Below, one piece after another: positions 15,531-24,875 of a stretch of DNA of 46,257 bases. The stretch's first letter is position 1. Every line of letters starts with the position of its first letter. The translations under genes were made by a program, and so were the position numbers. Below the pieces are notes generated by a model that made no database searches, was not told the origin of the DNA, and saw only the letters and a program-made list of their open reading frames with translations. The stretch is taken from the NCBI RefSeq assembly GCF_013031245.1, contig NZ_WPZL01000029.1, positions 1-46,257 on the forward strand, read 5' to 3'. This stretch comes from Ruegeria lacuscaerulensis. GTDB lineage: Bacteria > Pseudomonadota > Alphaproteobacteria > Rhodobacterales > Rhodobacteraceae.

Positions 15531-16448
15531 ATGAACAAGGTTGCCGAGCAGATCACCCCGGACAACACAACACCCGGTGAGCCGGACACATCAGGCATGA
15601 GCCTGAGCGTGGTCATCCCCGCCTATAACGAAGAAAACGCCGTCCGTCATACCGTCGAGGATGTGCGCACCCATCTCGAACCGCTGGGCATTCCTTACGA
15701 GATCATCGTGGTGGACGATGCCAGCCAGGACAACACCCGCGCCGAAGCCGAAGCCAGCGGCGCCACCGTCACTTTCAACGACGTCAATTCCGGCTATGGG
15801 GCCAGCCTCAAGCGCGGCGTTCGGATGGCGCAGCATGAATATGTGGCCATTCTTGATGCCGACAGCACATACCCTGCGCGCTATCTGCCGGAGATGCTGG
15901 CGATGTGCCGGGATCAGGATATGGTGGTGGGTGACCGTGGGGCCGCGATGAAGAACGTGCCGCTGCTGCGGCGGCCTGCCAAGAAATTCCTGTTCGCCTT
16001 CGCCTCGTTCCTGGCCGAGCGCAAGATCAACGATCTCAATTCCGGCCTGCGCGTGTTCCGCAAATCCGAACTGATCCCATTCCTGCCGCTTCTGCCGCAG
16101 AATTTCTCGTTCACTACCACGATCACGCTGTGCATGACCTCGAACGGCAAGCGGATGATCTATACGCCGATCGAATACGGCAAACGGGTGGGCAAATCGA
16201 AAATCCGGCCGATCGATTTTCTGAACTTCATCATTCTGATCCTGCGTATCAGCACCCTGTTCAACCCGCTTCGGGTCTTCATTCCACTGGGTCTGGCGTT
16301 TTTCACTCTGGGCACGGTGAAATTCATCGTCGACATCTTCTATTGGAACCTCAGCGAAACCGCAGTGTTCTCATTCCTGGCAGCAATCATGATCTGGTCG
16401 CTGGGGCTGATCGCCGACATGATCTCGCGGCTGCATCTCAGACCCTGA
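15531..16448 (+). CDS. GT2 polyprenyl-phosphate glycosyltransferase, DPM1/GtrB-like
   Basis: A 305-residue protein. A disordered 22-residue leader precedes a GT-A domain with SVVIPAYNEENAV, IVVDDASQDNT and the DADSTYP metal site. Two C-terminal hydrophobic helices end the protein, as in GtrB-like enzymes. It should make a polyprenyl-phosphate monosaccharide on the cytoplasmic side. The ATG at 15531 has AAAGGG about 11 bases upstream; ATG 15597 is a possible shorter start that matches the family edge. It heads a tight plus-strand run with a membrane protein (1-bp gap), a flavoprotein and a deacetylase, suggesting one pathway for a modified lipid-linked sugar. Confidence 0.83.
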   Translation: MNKVAEQITPDNTTPGEPDTSGMSLSVVIPAYNEENAVRHTVEDVRTHLEPLGIPYEIIVVDDASQDNTRAEAEASGATVTFNDVNSGYGASLKRGVRMAQHEYVAILDADSTYPARYLPEMLAMCRDQDMVVGDRGAAMKNVPLLRRPAKKFLFAFASFLAERKINDLNSGLRVFRKSELIPFLPLLPQNFSFTTTITLCMTSNGKRMIYTPIEYGKRVGKSKIRPIDFLNFIILILRISTLFNPLRVFIPLGLAFFTLGTVKFIVDIFYWNLSETAVFSFLAAIMIWSLGLIADMISRLHLRP

Positions 16449-16449
16449 C

Positions 16450-17424
16450 ATGAGCGGCAAACTGCTTTCCGATCCAAATCAACGGCGCTGGCTGATCCGG
16501 CTGGCCGGATCGGCGCTGGTGCTGGCGATCCTGTTCTGGATTCTTCCGGCCGAGGCCATCGTGGCGGCATTCAAGGCGATACCGATCTGGGTATTCCTGA
16601 GCGTGCTGCTCCTGTTCCTGCTGGCCCATGTGGGTGCGGCGCTGAAATGGTGGCTTCTGCTGGGCCGGGGTATTCCGCCCCTGCTGGCCATCCGGGCGCA
16701 TTTTGCCGGGCTGGCCGCCAACCTGTGCCTGCCCGGTGCGATTGGCGGCGATACGGTACGCGCCGGGATGGCGCAGGCCGCCATGAAAGACGGGGCGCAG
16801 GTTGTCGCGGGCGCAACCGTTGACCGGTTGATCGACATGGTTGCCCTGCTGACCCTGTCCTGTCTGGGTCTGGTCCTGACATGGGAAAGCGCCGAAGGCG
16901 GGCATATGATCGCGCCGGTGGCGCTGATCCTGCTGGCGGCACTGGCGGGTATGGTCGCATTGCCGCGCCTGCTGCCCCTGCCCTGGCGCTATATCCCATC
17001 CCTGCCCGGCAAAGGGTTTGCCCATCGTCTGGCCGACGCGCTGGCCGGGCTGGGGCGTAAACCCGGCACACTGGGCATCGCCTTTGTCGCGTCGGTTTTG
17101 ATCCAGTTGTTGCTGGTCATGCTGGCCTGGTGGCTGGCCATCGCGGCGGGTGTCAATGTGGCTGCCGGCCCGTGGATATTTGCCTGGCCGCTGGCCAAGA
17201 TCATCGCGGTGCTGCCCGTGTCGCTGAACGGGTTGGGCCTGCGCGAGGCGACGCTGGCAGGCTTTCTGGCCCCCTTTGGCGCCAGCGCCCCGGCGGTCGT
17301 GGCTGCCGGGCTGGTCTGGCAGGTTGTTCTGTTTACAGCGGGCGGGTTTGGCGCGCTGGTTCTGACAATGTCCGGGATGCGGTTTGGCACTCCGGCGAAT
17401 TCCCAAAAGGAAGAGTGCAAGTGA
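16450..17424 (+). CDS. Lysylphosphatidylglycerol-synthase-like TM protein (UPF0104/AglD type)
   Basis: A 324-residue protein with about eight hydrophobic helices and the family landmarks ALKWWLLLGRGI, GLAANLCLPGAIGGDTVRA, DRLIDM and LPVSLNGLGLREA. This domain is the flippase-like half of MprF without the synthase half, and stand-alone versions often sit next to DPM1-like GT2 genes, where they are suspected of moving or anchoring lipid-linked sugars. Here it follows such a GT2 gene after one base and has no clear ribosome site of its own, so coupled translation is likely. Its stop overlaps the next start (GTGA) by 4 bp. Molecular activity is unknown. Confidence 0.78.
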   Translation: MSGKLLSDPNQRRWLIRLAGSALVLAILFWILPAEAIVAAFKAIPIWVFLSVLLLFLLAHVGAALKWWLLLGRGIPPLLAIRAHFAGLAANLCLPGAIGGDTVRAGMAQAAMKDGAQVVAGATVDRLIDMVALLTLSCLGLVLTWESAEGGHMIAPVALILLAALAGMVALPRLLPLPWRYIPSLPGKGFAHRLADALAGLGRKPGTLGIAFVASVLIQLLLVMLAWWLAIAAGVNVAAGPWIFAWPLAKIIAVLPVSLNGLGLREATLAGFLAPFGASAPAVVAAGLVWQVVLFTAGGFGALVLTMSGMRFGTPANSQKEECK

Positions 17425-18860
17425 CGGATGTTTCCCGACCAACAGGCGAGGACAAGCCTGAAATCATTATCCTCGGCGCCGGACCTGCCGGTCTGGCCGC
17501 CGCGTATGCTTTGACCGGTCAGGCCAAGGTGACCGTGATCGAACGCGCCCCCATTGCGGGCGGCAATTCGGCCTCATTCCCGGTCGAGGGCGTGATCTGC
17601 GACTATGGCTCGCACCGGTTTCACCCGGCGGCAGAGCCTGAGGTTTTGCAGGACGTGAAAACGCTGCTGGGCGACGATCTGCTGCTGCGCCCCCGGCATG
17701 GGCGCATCCGGCTGGGTGGCAAATGGATTCACTTCCCGCTGAAACTGACCGACGCGCTGATGCGTCTGCCCAAACCTTTTGCGCTGTCGTTGATCGGGGA
17801 CATGGTGCTGAAGCCCTTCCGCAAGAAAAACAGCGGCCCCGAGACCTTCTCGACCGTGCTCTATGACGGGCTGGGGCCGACGATTTCGGACAACTTCTAT
17901 TTCCCCTACGTGCGCAAGCTTTGGGGGCTGGACCCAGACAAGCTGGCGGTCAAGCTCGCCGAACGCCGCGTCGGCAGCGGCTCGGTCGGCAAGATCCTGA
18001 TGAAAATGCTGCGCCTGTTGCCCGGGCTGCGCAGCGAAACCGCCGGGCGTTTTTTCTATCCGCGCAAGGGGTTCGGGCAAATCTCGGACGCGATGCAGGA
18101 GAGCGCACGCGCATCCGGTGCGGAATTCCTGTTCAACACTGAAATCACCGCCATCGACCAACAAGACAACCGCATTACCGGGCTCACGATCCGGGATGCA
18201 GAGGGCGAACGGCACCTGACCGGCGATCTGATCCTGTCGACCATTCCGCTGACCGGGCTGACACGCCTGATCGACGCGCCCCCGCCCGAGGTGGTCGAAG
18301 CCGCCCGCGCGATCCGCTTTCGGGGCATGATCCTGCTGTACCTGATATTGGAGACAGACCAGTTCACCGAATTCGACGCGCATTATTTCCCGGAACTGTC
18401 GATCCCGATCAGCCGGATGTCGGAACCCAAGAACTATAACGCCAGTGGCGAGCCAAAGGGCATGACCGTGCTGTGCGCGGAACTGCCCTGCGATCCGGAT
18501 GAAAAGTGGTGGAGCATGTCCGACGAAGAGTTGGGGCAGGAGTTCACCAAATGGCTGGGCCAACTGGGCCTGCCGGTCACCGTTCCGGTGCGCCGCTGCG
18601 AAACCCGACGGCTGAGCCACGCCTATCCGGTTTACGATATCGGCTATGAGGCGCGGTTCGAAACTGTGGATCAGTGGCTCTCAGATATGGACGGATTGCT
18701 CGTATTTGGACGGCAGGGGTTGTTTGCCCATGACAATACCCACCACGCCTTTGCCATGGCCTACGGCGCAGCAGATTGCATCAACGGCAAAGGTCAGGTC
18801 GACCGCGCGAAATGGAATAAATATCGCGAGGTCTTTGCCACCCATGTGGTGGAAGACTGA
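17421..18860 (+). CDS. FAD-dependent amine-oxidase/UDP-galactopyranose-mutase-like protein
   Basis: A 479-residue flavoprotein with the N-terminal dinucleotide motif ILGAGPAGLAAAYAL, the acidic strand end VIERAPIAGGNS, a middle substrate region (YFPYVRKLWG), FYPRKGFGQISDAM, and a C-terminal FAD contact GLLVFGRQGLFAHDN. The plan fits the protoporphyrinogen-oxidase/amine-oxidase clan, which also contains UDP-galactopyranose mutases. In a sugar operon a nucleotide-sugar mutase or oxidase-like role is possible, but key UGM motifs are not obvious. The GTG start at 17421 overlaps the upstream TGA by 4 bp and has AAGGAAGAG upstream; a longer open frame to 17130 runs inside the preceding gene and is not used. 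The exact reaction is unknown. Confidence 0.78.
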   Translation: MTDVSRPTGEDKPEIIILGAGPAGLAAAYALTGQAKVTVIERAPIAGGNSASFPVEGVICDYGSHRFHPAAEPEVLQDVKTLLGDDLLLRPRHGRIRLGGKWIHFPLKLTDALMRLPKPFALSLIGDMVLKPFRKKNSGPETFSTVLYDGLGPTISDNFYFPYVRKLWGLDPDKLAVKLAERRVGSGSVGKILMKMLRLLPGLRSETAGRFFYPRKGFGQISDAMQESARASGAEFLFNTEITAIDQQDNRITGLTIRDAEGERHLTGDLILSTIPLTGLTRLIDAPPPEVVEAARAIRFRGMILLYLILETDQFTEFDAHYFPELSIPISRMSEPKNYNASGEPKGMTVLCAELPCDPDEKWWSMSDEELGQEFTKWLGQLGLPVTVPVRRCETRRLSHAYPVYDIGYEARFETVDQWLSDMDGLLVFGRQGLFAHDNTHHAFAMAYGAADCINGKGQVDRAKWNKYREVFATHVVED

Positions 18861-18863
18861 CTC

Positions 18864-19607
18864 ATGCCCGACTGGCAGGCCGATATCCTGATGTATCACT
18901 CGATCTCGGACGCGCCGGGGCCAACCTCGATCGCGCCCGACATCTTTGCCGCACAAATGCAGGCACTGGCCGCATCCGGCCTGCCGGTGGTGACGCCGGA
19001 CGCTCTGGCCAATCCGCCCGGTCGCCGCGTGGTCATCATCAGTTTCGATGACGGGTTTGCCGATTTCGCCGATACCGCCTGGCCCATCCTGCGCGATCAC
19101 GGCTTCTGCCCGATCGTCTATCTGCCCTCGGGCCTGATGGGCAGCACCGACAGTTGGGCCGGAGGCAACATCCCGCCCCGCCCGCTGATGGGCTGGGACA
19201 AGGTCGAAGCGCTGGCCGGTGAAGGGGTCTGTTTCGGAGCACACAGTGTCAGCCACCCCGATCTGTCCACGCTGGGCCCCGAGGCGCTGGAGGAAGAAGT
19301 CACCGGCTCTGGTCAGGACATTGCCGCCCGGCTCGGCCAACCCATCCGGCATTTCGCGCCGCCCTATGGTGCGTCGAACAACAGCGTGCTCAGGCAGATC
19401 GCGCAGCATTACGACACTTCGGTCGGCACAAGGCTGGGTGCGGCCGGACCAGGGGATAACATCCACGACCTGCCCCGACTCGAGATGTTCTATTTCACCG
19501 ATATTCCTCGCTGGAAGGCATATCTGGCGGGGCGCGGCAAAACCTATCTTGCAGCGCGCAAAATGATGCGCGGTGTTCGGGCGATGGTGCGGGGGAAATC
19601 ATGGTAG
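18864..19607 (+). CDS. CE4-type polysaccharide deacetylase
   Basis: A 247-residue NodB-homology protein. Motif 1 is SFDDGF with D62-D63. Motif 2 is HSVSH with H127 and H131; together D63, H127 and H131 form the usual metal triad. Motif 3 is RHFAPPYGASN. No signal peptide or membrane helix is seen, so it probably works in the cytoplasm on a nucleotide- or lipid-linked N-acetyl sugar rather than on exported polymer. It starts three bases after the flavoprotein stop and ends the 15531-19607 transcript. Family assignment is firm; the sugar is not known. Confidence 0.85.
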   Translation: MPDWQADILMYHSISDAPGPTSIAPDIFAAQMQALAASGLPVVTPDALANPPGRRVVIISFDDGFADFADTAWPILRDHGFCPIVYLPSGLMGSTDSWAGGNIPPRPLMGWDKVEALAGEGVCFGAHSVSHPDLSTLGPEALEEEVTGSGQDIAARLGQPIRHFAPPYGASNNSVLRQIAQHYDTSVGTRLGAAGPGDNIHDLPRLEMFYFTDIPRWKAYLAGRGKTYLAARKMMRGVRAMVRGKSW

Positions 19608-19701
19608 ATACGTTAAACTCCGCCCTTGGCCGTAGCGGCAAACGTCTGCAGAGTCGTGATATCTGTTAAATTGGTTCTCAAAAAGTGACTGGTACGAACA
19701 T

Positions 19702-20673
19702 ATGCATATTCTGATTACCGGCGGTGCCGGGTTCATAGGGTCTCATCTGACAGAACGGCTGATCGGCGAAGGTCATCAGGTCACGATCCTCGATGACCTT
19801 TCGACCGGGCTGGTATCCAATCTTACCGCCGTAGCCGATCATCCGGATTTCACCTTTGTCAAAGGCAGTATTCTTGATCGCCAACTGGTCGCCAAATTGG
19901 CCGGCCCCGCCGATGTGATCTTTCATCTGGCCGCAGCCGTGGGCGTCAAGCTGATCATGGACGAGCCCAGCCGATCCATTCTGACCAATGTGGCAGGCAC
20001 CGAGAATGTGCTGGATGCCGCGCTGGTGAACAAGACGCATACCTTTATCGCTTCCAGCTCCGAGGTCTATGGGAAAAGCACGAAATTCCCGTTTCAGGAA
20101 GAGGATGATCTGACCATCGGTGCCACCCGCAACCTGCGCTGGTCCTATGCCTGCGCCAAGACACTGGACGAGTTTCTGGCGCTGGCCCATGCGCGGGAAT
20201 CCGGGCTGCCGGTCACGGTTCTGCGGTTCTTCAACACCACCGGCCCGCGGCAAACCGGGCGCTATGGCATGGTGTTGCCAAACTTTGTGAAGGCCGCGCT
20301 GGAAGGCGCCCCCCTGATGGTGCACGGCACCGGCGAGCAATCGCGCTGTTTCGGCCATGTGGCCGATGTGGTCGAGGCCATGTGCCGACTGATGACCCTG
20401 CCGGAGGCGCGCGGCGATGTCTTCAATGTCGGCACCGATCAGGAGGTCACGATCCGCGAACTGGCCGAACAGGTCATCCGGACCACCGGGTCCAGCTCGG
20501 GAATCCAATGCGTGCCTTATGACACGGTCTACCCCGAAGGGTTCGAGGACATGCAGCGCCGCCTGCCCGATGTCTCGAAACTACAACGCGTCACCGGGTT
20601 CCGTCCGATGCGGACGCTGCAGCAGATCATCGATGATATCGTCGCCGAAATGAAACATCCAGTTTCAGCATGA
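19702..20673 (+). CDS. NAD-dependent sugar-nucleotide epimerase/dehydratase
   Basis: A 323-residue extended SDR with GGAGFIGSHL at the N-terminus, an SSSEVYG catalytic Ser/Thr strand, and Y-A-C-A-K (SYACAKTLDEF) as the YxxxK motif. NTTGPRQTGRYGMVLPNFV is the nucleotide-sugar binding region. The layout resembles UDP-glucose 4-epimerases and UDP-glucuronate decarboxylases. The product could feed any of the nearby transferases. A weak ribosome site precedes ATG 19702. It lies 94 bp after the deacetylase and 18 bp before the GMC gene, so it is probably co-transcribed with the latter. Confidence 0.83.
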   Translation: MHILITGGAGFIGSHLTERLIGEGHQVTILDDLSTGLVSNLTAVADHPDFTFVKGSILDRQLVAKLAGPADVIFHLAAAVGVKLIMDEPSRSILTNVAGTENVLDAALVNKTHTFIASSSEVYGKSTKFPFQEEDDLTIGATRNLRWSYACAKTLDEFLALAHARESGLPVTVLRFFNTTGPRQTGRYGMVLPNFVKAALEGAPLMVHGTGEQSRCFGHVADVVEAMCRLMTLPEARGDVFNVGTDQEVTIRELAEQVIRTTGSSSGIQCVPYDTVYPEGFEDMQRRLPDVSKLQRVTGFRPMRTLQQIIDDIVAEMKHPVSA

Positions 20674-20691
20674 GCGGTCAGGTCCTGTCCC

Positions 20692-22221
20692 GTGACTGAT
20701 CTGGTCATCGGATCGGGGCCATCGGGCGTGTCCGTGGCCACGGCCCTTCTGAACCGGGGCCGTCAGGTTCTGATGCTGGACGGAGGCCGCCGGCTGGAAG
20801 CCCCGGCCCAGGACGGCCGCGACGGGCTGGCCGCCAAAGACCCGGATACCTGGACCGCTGCCGATGTACAGGGCTGGCAGGCTCCGCAGTTCGACACGCC
20901 ACCCGGACAGGTGCGCCGGTTCGGATCGGATTTCGCCATGGTGCCGGGGGCCGAGACGCTGGTGTCGCCGGACCGGATCGGATTGCGCGCCTCGCACGCC
21001 ACAGGCGGGCTGTCCAACCTCTGGGGCTCGGCGGTTTTACCCAATCGCGCCGAAGATATCGCCGACTGGCCGATCGGGATCGAGGATCTGTCGCCGCATT
21101 ACCGGGCCATCTCGGAATTCCTTCCCATCAGTGGCCGGGTGGACCCATTGCAGACCCTGTTCCCTGCCCTTTCCATGCAGGATCGCGCCCTTCTGACCCC
21201 GTCGCCGCAGGCCGAGCGGATGCTGGTGTATCTGGATCATCACAAAACCCGGCTAGCAAAACTGGGGGCCCATGCCGGGGCCGCGCGGCTGGCTGTCGGG
21301 ACCGGCTGCCGGTATTGCGGCCAGTGCCTGCATGGCTGCCCCTGGGGTCTGATCTACGCGTCCGGCCAAACGCTTGACGCTCTGCGTCGCAATCCGGCTT
21401 TCGACTATCGCACAGGTCTTGTCCGCCGGTTCGAGGAACACGCCGATCATGTCACCGTCACGCTGGACGATGGTGAACCCCTGCACGCTGACCGCATATT
21501 TGTCGCCGCAGGCGTTCTGGAAACGGCGCGCCTGATGCTGGCTTCATCCCCGGGCCCGGCAGCGCGTCTGCAATTGCAGGACAGTCAGCATTTCTTTCTG
21601 CCCAGCCTGCACCGCTGGCGCGCGCGGCGCCGTCCGGATCGCAGGCCCTATCACACCCTGCCGCAGATTTTCATCGAGCTGGACGACCCCGATATCTCAC
21701 CCCATCTGGTGCACGCGCAGGTCTATACCTGGAACGAGTTCTACGCCCATGACCTGATCAGCAGTTACGGCTCTAAACTGCCGGGATCGGCCCCTTTATG
21801 GCGAATGCTGGCACGGCGGCTGATTGTGGCGCAGGCGTTTCTGCATTCGGCCCATTCCGCCCGGATCGATCTGACGCTAGCCCCGGATGGGCGGCTTGTC
21901 CCGACCGTGCAGAGTAATGACGAAACCGAACAGGTCATGGCCCGCGCCACGGCACGCATGGCACAGGTCCTGAAACTGGCGGGGCTTACACCGCTGAGCT
22001 TCGCCCTTCGTCCGGGCGATGTGGGGTCCAGCTTTCACGTTGGCGGCTCGGTCCCCATGGCCCAAGCGCCCGGTGCGGGGCAATCCGACATCCTTGGGCG
22101 ACCGCATGGTCTGTCACGGGTGCATCTTGTCGATGCCTCAAGCCTGCCAAATATTCCGGCCACGACCATCACCTTCTCGGTCATGGCCAATGCGCATCGG
22201 GTCGGAATGCTGGTGCCCTGA
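20692..22221 (+). CDS. GMC-type oxidoreductase with CX2CX2CX3CP motif
   Basis: A 509-residue flavoprotein. LVIGSGPSGVSVATAL opens the FAD site. An insert reads C206-x2-C209-x2-C212-x3-C216-P (CRYCGQCLHGCPWG), a ferredoxin-like spacing also present in some GMC and alcohol-oxidase relatives. The C-terminal domain has SSFHVGGSVPM and LPNIPATTITFSVMANA, the His/Asn active-site segments of GMC enzymes. It probably oxidises a hydroxyl of a sugar or sugar lipid, passing electrons to a cluster or acceptor rather than oxygen; that is inference. The GTG start at 20692 has AGGT about eight bases upstream. It faces the SUMF1 gene convergently with a 13-bp gap. Confidence 0.77.
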   Translation: MTDLVIGSGPSGVSVATALLNRGRQVLMLDGGRRLEAPAQDGRDGLAAKDPDTWTAADVQGWQAPQFDTPPGQVRRFGSDFAMVPGAETLVSPDRIGLRASHATGGLSNLWGSAVLPNRAEDIADWPIGIEDLSPHYRAISEFLPISGRVDPLQTLFPALSMQDRALLTPSPQAERMLVYLDHHKTRLAKLGAHAGAARLAVGTGCRYCGQCLHGCPWGLIYASGQTLDALRRNPAFDYRTGLVRRFEEHADHVTVTLDDGEPLHADRIFVAAGVLETARLMLASSPGPAARLQLQDSQHFFLPSLHRWRARRRPDRRPYHTLPQIFIELDDPDISPHLVHAQVYTWNEFYAHDLISSYGSKLPGSAPLWRMLARRLIVAQAFLHSAHSARIDLTLAPDGRLVPTVQSNDETEQVMARATARMAQVLKLAGLTPLSFALRPGDVGSSFHVGGSVPMAQAPGAGQSDILGRPHGLSRVHLVDASSLPNIPATTITFSVMANAHRVGMLVP

Positions 22222-22234
22222 CACCTAGACCCGA

Positions 22235-23347
22235 TCAGTCCAGTTCCCGCACCAGACGGATCACATGCCCATGACCCCGATTGTAGTGATGTGGGCCAAC
22301 ACGAAACGCAGAACGGTTCTGCCATGCCGGAACACCCGCGCCACCACCGCGAATTGTCCGGAACTCGCACTCTTCGTCTTCAACATAAGGGGAACCGTCG
22401 GTTTTCCCTGAATCATGATCGTCCTTATGACAATCCTCGACCCATTCGAAACCATTACCGTGCATGTCATAAAGCCCAAATCCATTGGGGGGGTGCAGCC
22501 CAACAGGTCCCGGCTCGCGCTTGGACCATATGGAGGAACAATTGAGGCAAACGGTATTGTTCCTTCCGATATCATTGCCCCATGGAAACCGTGTTACCGT
22601 CCCGGCCCGGGCGGCGTATTCCCATTCTGCGTCTGTTGGCAGGCGATAGCTGTACCCCGTCTTGGCGCTCAGATAAGCCGCGTAAGCCTTCGCATCACTC
22701 CATTCGGTCGGGGTCATGGGTTGGTCGTCACGATAGTCAGCCTCCAATTCGGGAAAATACGGCTCGCGCCCGGTTATCGCGAACCATTCCGGGTCTTCTT
22801 GTGCCTGCCGCCATTGCCCGTACGTGATCTCGTGGCGGGAAAATGCCAGCGCGCGCGGAATGCGCACCAGACGCCTCGGGCCTTCCCGATTGGCGAACTT
22901 TAACTGAGCCCGAAGAGGCGTGTAGCTAAACACATGCGCATACCGGCCCTCTTCAAAAATCGGGGAACCGAGCAGGAAATACCCTTTGGGAACCTCAACC
23001 ATTTCCGGACAATCCACGCAATCGCGGAAGACACGACCCGGTGCGGCCATCTGATACCCGGGCTGATGCAGCGGAAGGACCTGAGCTGTTGCGAACAGTG
23101 CGGCCTGTTGCAGACCTGACAGCCTGGGTTCAGGCAATTCTTCCTTCTCCGTGGTCTTACGCATGGTGATCTCAAGGTCGCGCAGTGCCGTGTTGGCAAT
23201 TACGATCAGCATGAGGAGACCAGCCAACAGTGCGAAGACCACCAATACCCCGGACAGCATGACCCAGAACAGCCGCAGCACCCGTCGGAGCATTGCTCCG
23301 ACAAAGGAGCTTTTCTCTGGTTTGGCCGAAGTTCTACCGAACGCCAT
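22235..23347 (-). CDS. Membrane-anchored FGE/SUMF1-fold protein lacking FGE cysteines
   Basis: A 370-residue protein: one N-terminal membrane helix (about 25-53), then a periplasmic region with a formylglycine-generating-enzyme fold. Landmarks are PEMVEVPKGYFLLGS, ISRHE-like FSRHEITYGQW, RLPTDAEWEYAARAGT, GLYDMHGNGFEWVEDC and the terminal RGGGAG...RSAFRV. True FGEs carry two catalytic Cys in the last segment (RGGSxxC...C); here GGGAGVPAWQNRSAFR has neither, so sulfatase activation is unlikely and no sulfatase is nearby. Other SUMF1-fold proteins bind sugars or act as enzymes or scaffolds. Its start overlaps the end of the GT4 gene by 14 bp, so it works with that transferase. Confidence 0.78.
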   Translation of the reverse strand: MAFGRTSAKPEKSSFVGAMLRRVLRLFWVMLSGVLVVFALLAGLLMLIVIANTALRDLEITMRKTTEKEELPEPRLSGLQQAALFATAQVLPLHQPGYQMAAPGRVFRDCVDCPEMVEVPKGYFLLGSPIFEEGRYAHVFSYTPLRAQLKFANREGPRRLVRIPRALAFSRHEITYGQWRQAQEDPEWFAITGREPYFPELEADYRDDQPMTPTEWSDAKAYAAYLSAKTGYSYRLPTDAEWEYAARAGTVTRFPWGNDIGRNNTVCLNCSSIWSKREPGPVGLHPPNGFGLYDMHGNGFEWVEDCHKDDHDSGKTDGSPYVEDEECEFRTIRGGGAGVPAWQNRSAFRVGPHHYNRGHGHVIRLVRELD

Positions 23348-24656
23348 TCAAATATCCCTCTTGCTTTCCCGGAGCCCCGGTGGGCATTTGGCTCATTGTT
23401 CCAAGTTCAAATGCCCCACCCTCCAGCGCCCGGGCCAGTGCCCGATCGCCTTTCCCATGCGCCGCGCGGGCCAGTGCAGCCCCATATGCCTCAAGCACAG
23501 ATGTCTCGAGCCAGATTTCCATAAAGGCCTTACGCGCGGAGGCACCCTGCGCATCGCGCCGGTCGGGTTGATGCTGCAACGCGCACATTGCGGCGATCAA
23601 GTCGTCCTCGGTTTCGAACAGCGACCCGCCCTCGGCCCGTTCGACGATTTCAGGAAATGGCCCCAGCCGCCTGGCGATCACCGGCGTGCCCAGCCGGAAA
23701 CTTTCGATCAGGATGATGCCGAAGGTTTCATAACAAACCGACGGCACGATCAGCCCAATGGCGCCCCGGTAATAGGCGTTGAGTTCTTCAAGCGTCTTGC
23801 GGCCCAGAAATTTGATCCGGTCGTTGCCCGCAGCCTGTTTCTTCAGCTCATCCGCATAGTCGCCATCGCCGAGTATGAGCAGATCGGCATCGGGATAGCG
23901 GTCGAAGGCCGGGAACACGTCCTGCAGCCCTTTGATCTTTTCCAAACGCCCGACAAACAGGAAATAGGGGCGCTCATGCGCCGCCGGGTCCGGTAATGCG
24001 TTCTGGTCGATATCGGGCAGGAAATACGGCAGTACCTGCATGTCCTGACGCAGGCCGAATTCGCGGTGCTTGGCGCGGCTGAATTCGCTTTTGGCGATGA
24101 TCAGATCCATATGATCCAGCGCCCGGTCCAGCGCGCCGGTATAGCGCCAGAGTTGCGGCGGGCGTTTGTAATTCAGAACGCAGCGCAGGCATTGGCGGTC
24201 ATCGCACAGTTCACGCCCATGCCGCCACAGAACATGGGTCGGGCAGACCAGCCAGTGCTCATGCGCCTCATAGACCTTCAGCCCCTCACCCATCGGTAAC
24301 AGGCCGGGCCCGCCGATCAGCGAGGTGTTATTGTGCCAGATGATATCCGGTTTTCGTTCACCCAGTATCTCGCGGATGCTGGCGGCGTGCATCACCGGGC
24401 GGCCAAGCTGCTGGGTCAGCAGGTTCGACATCATGCCATTGCGGCTGCGCAGCCCGATCCGCCGTACCCCATCAGGTTCCCCTTCGGGCTGGGGCTTGCC
24501 ACCGAGGATCAGATAGCTGTCCTCGTCATGCACCACCGTCACATCGTGGCCCCGCGCCACAAGCGCGCGGGCCATGCGCTGAATTCCCACAGCATCACCA
24601 CCGAAGGAATAAGGCGGGTAGAATGTGGTGAACATCAAAATGCGCAACGACTGCAT
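23334..24656 (-). CDS. GT4 family glycosyltransferase
   Basis: A 440-residue GT-B enzyme. The N-terminal acceptor half begins with ILMFTTFYPPYSFGGDA and contains a cysteine cluster (CPTHVLWR, then C-x4-C-x2-C) seen in several GT4 proteins. The C-terminal donor half has FLFVGRLEKIKG and the E-x7-E motif in YETFGIILIESFRLGTP. It uses a nucleotide sugar with retention of configuration, probably adding a residue to a lipid-linked oligosaccharide in the cytoplasm. It is the first gene of a two-gene unit with the SUMF1-fold protein; the ribosome site at ATG 24656 is weak. The donor sugar cannot be read from sequence. Confidence 0.87.
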   Translation of the reverse strand: MQSLRILMFTTFYPPYSFGGDAVGIQRMARALVARGHDVTVVHDEDSYLILGGKPQPEGEPDGVRRIGLRSRNGMMSNLLTQQLGRPVMHAASIREILGERKPDIIWHNNTSLIGGPGLLPMGEGLKVYEAHEHWLVCPTHVLWRHGRELCDDRQCLRCVLNYKRPPQLWRYTGALDRALDHMDLIIAKSEFSRAKHREFGLRQDMQVLPYFLPDIDQNALPDPAAHERPYFLFVGRLEKIKGLQDVFPAFDRYPDADLLILGDGDYADELKKQAAGNDRIKFLGRKTLEELNAYYRGAIGLIVPSVCYETFGIILIESFRLGTPVIARRLGPFPEIVERAEGGSLFETEDDLIAAMCALQHQPDRRDAQGASARKAFMEIWLETSVLEAYGAALARAAHGKGDRALARALEGGAFELGTMSQMPTGAPGKQEGYLNGVR

Positions 24657-24875
24657 GCGAATTGTACCGGGCTACTAATAACTATCCAGTATCAAACACG
24701 ATCCCGGCAACAATCGAAAGACACAAGCCACGCGGCTACCCGGTTCGTGCCCGGTGTTGCGGGCTTGCTGCAGATAAATGCAAGCTGCGGTGGTCCGCCA
24801 TCATGACATGGGCAAATACTATGCGCGTGTTATGATCGCGCGATTGTTGAGAAATTTGGCCCAGACCCACATAAG

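Noticed and set aside
22235..23347. Reading the SUMF1-fold gene as a sulfatase-activating formylglycine-generating enzyme
   Set aside because: Both catalytic cysteines are absent and no sulfatase gene is in the window.
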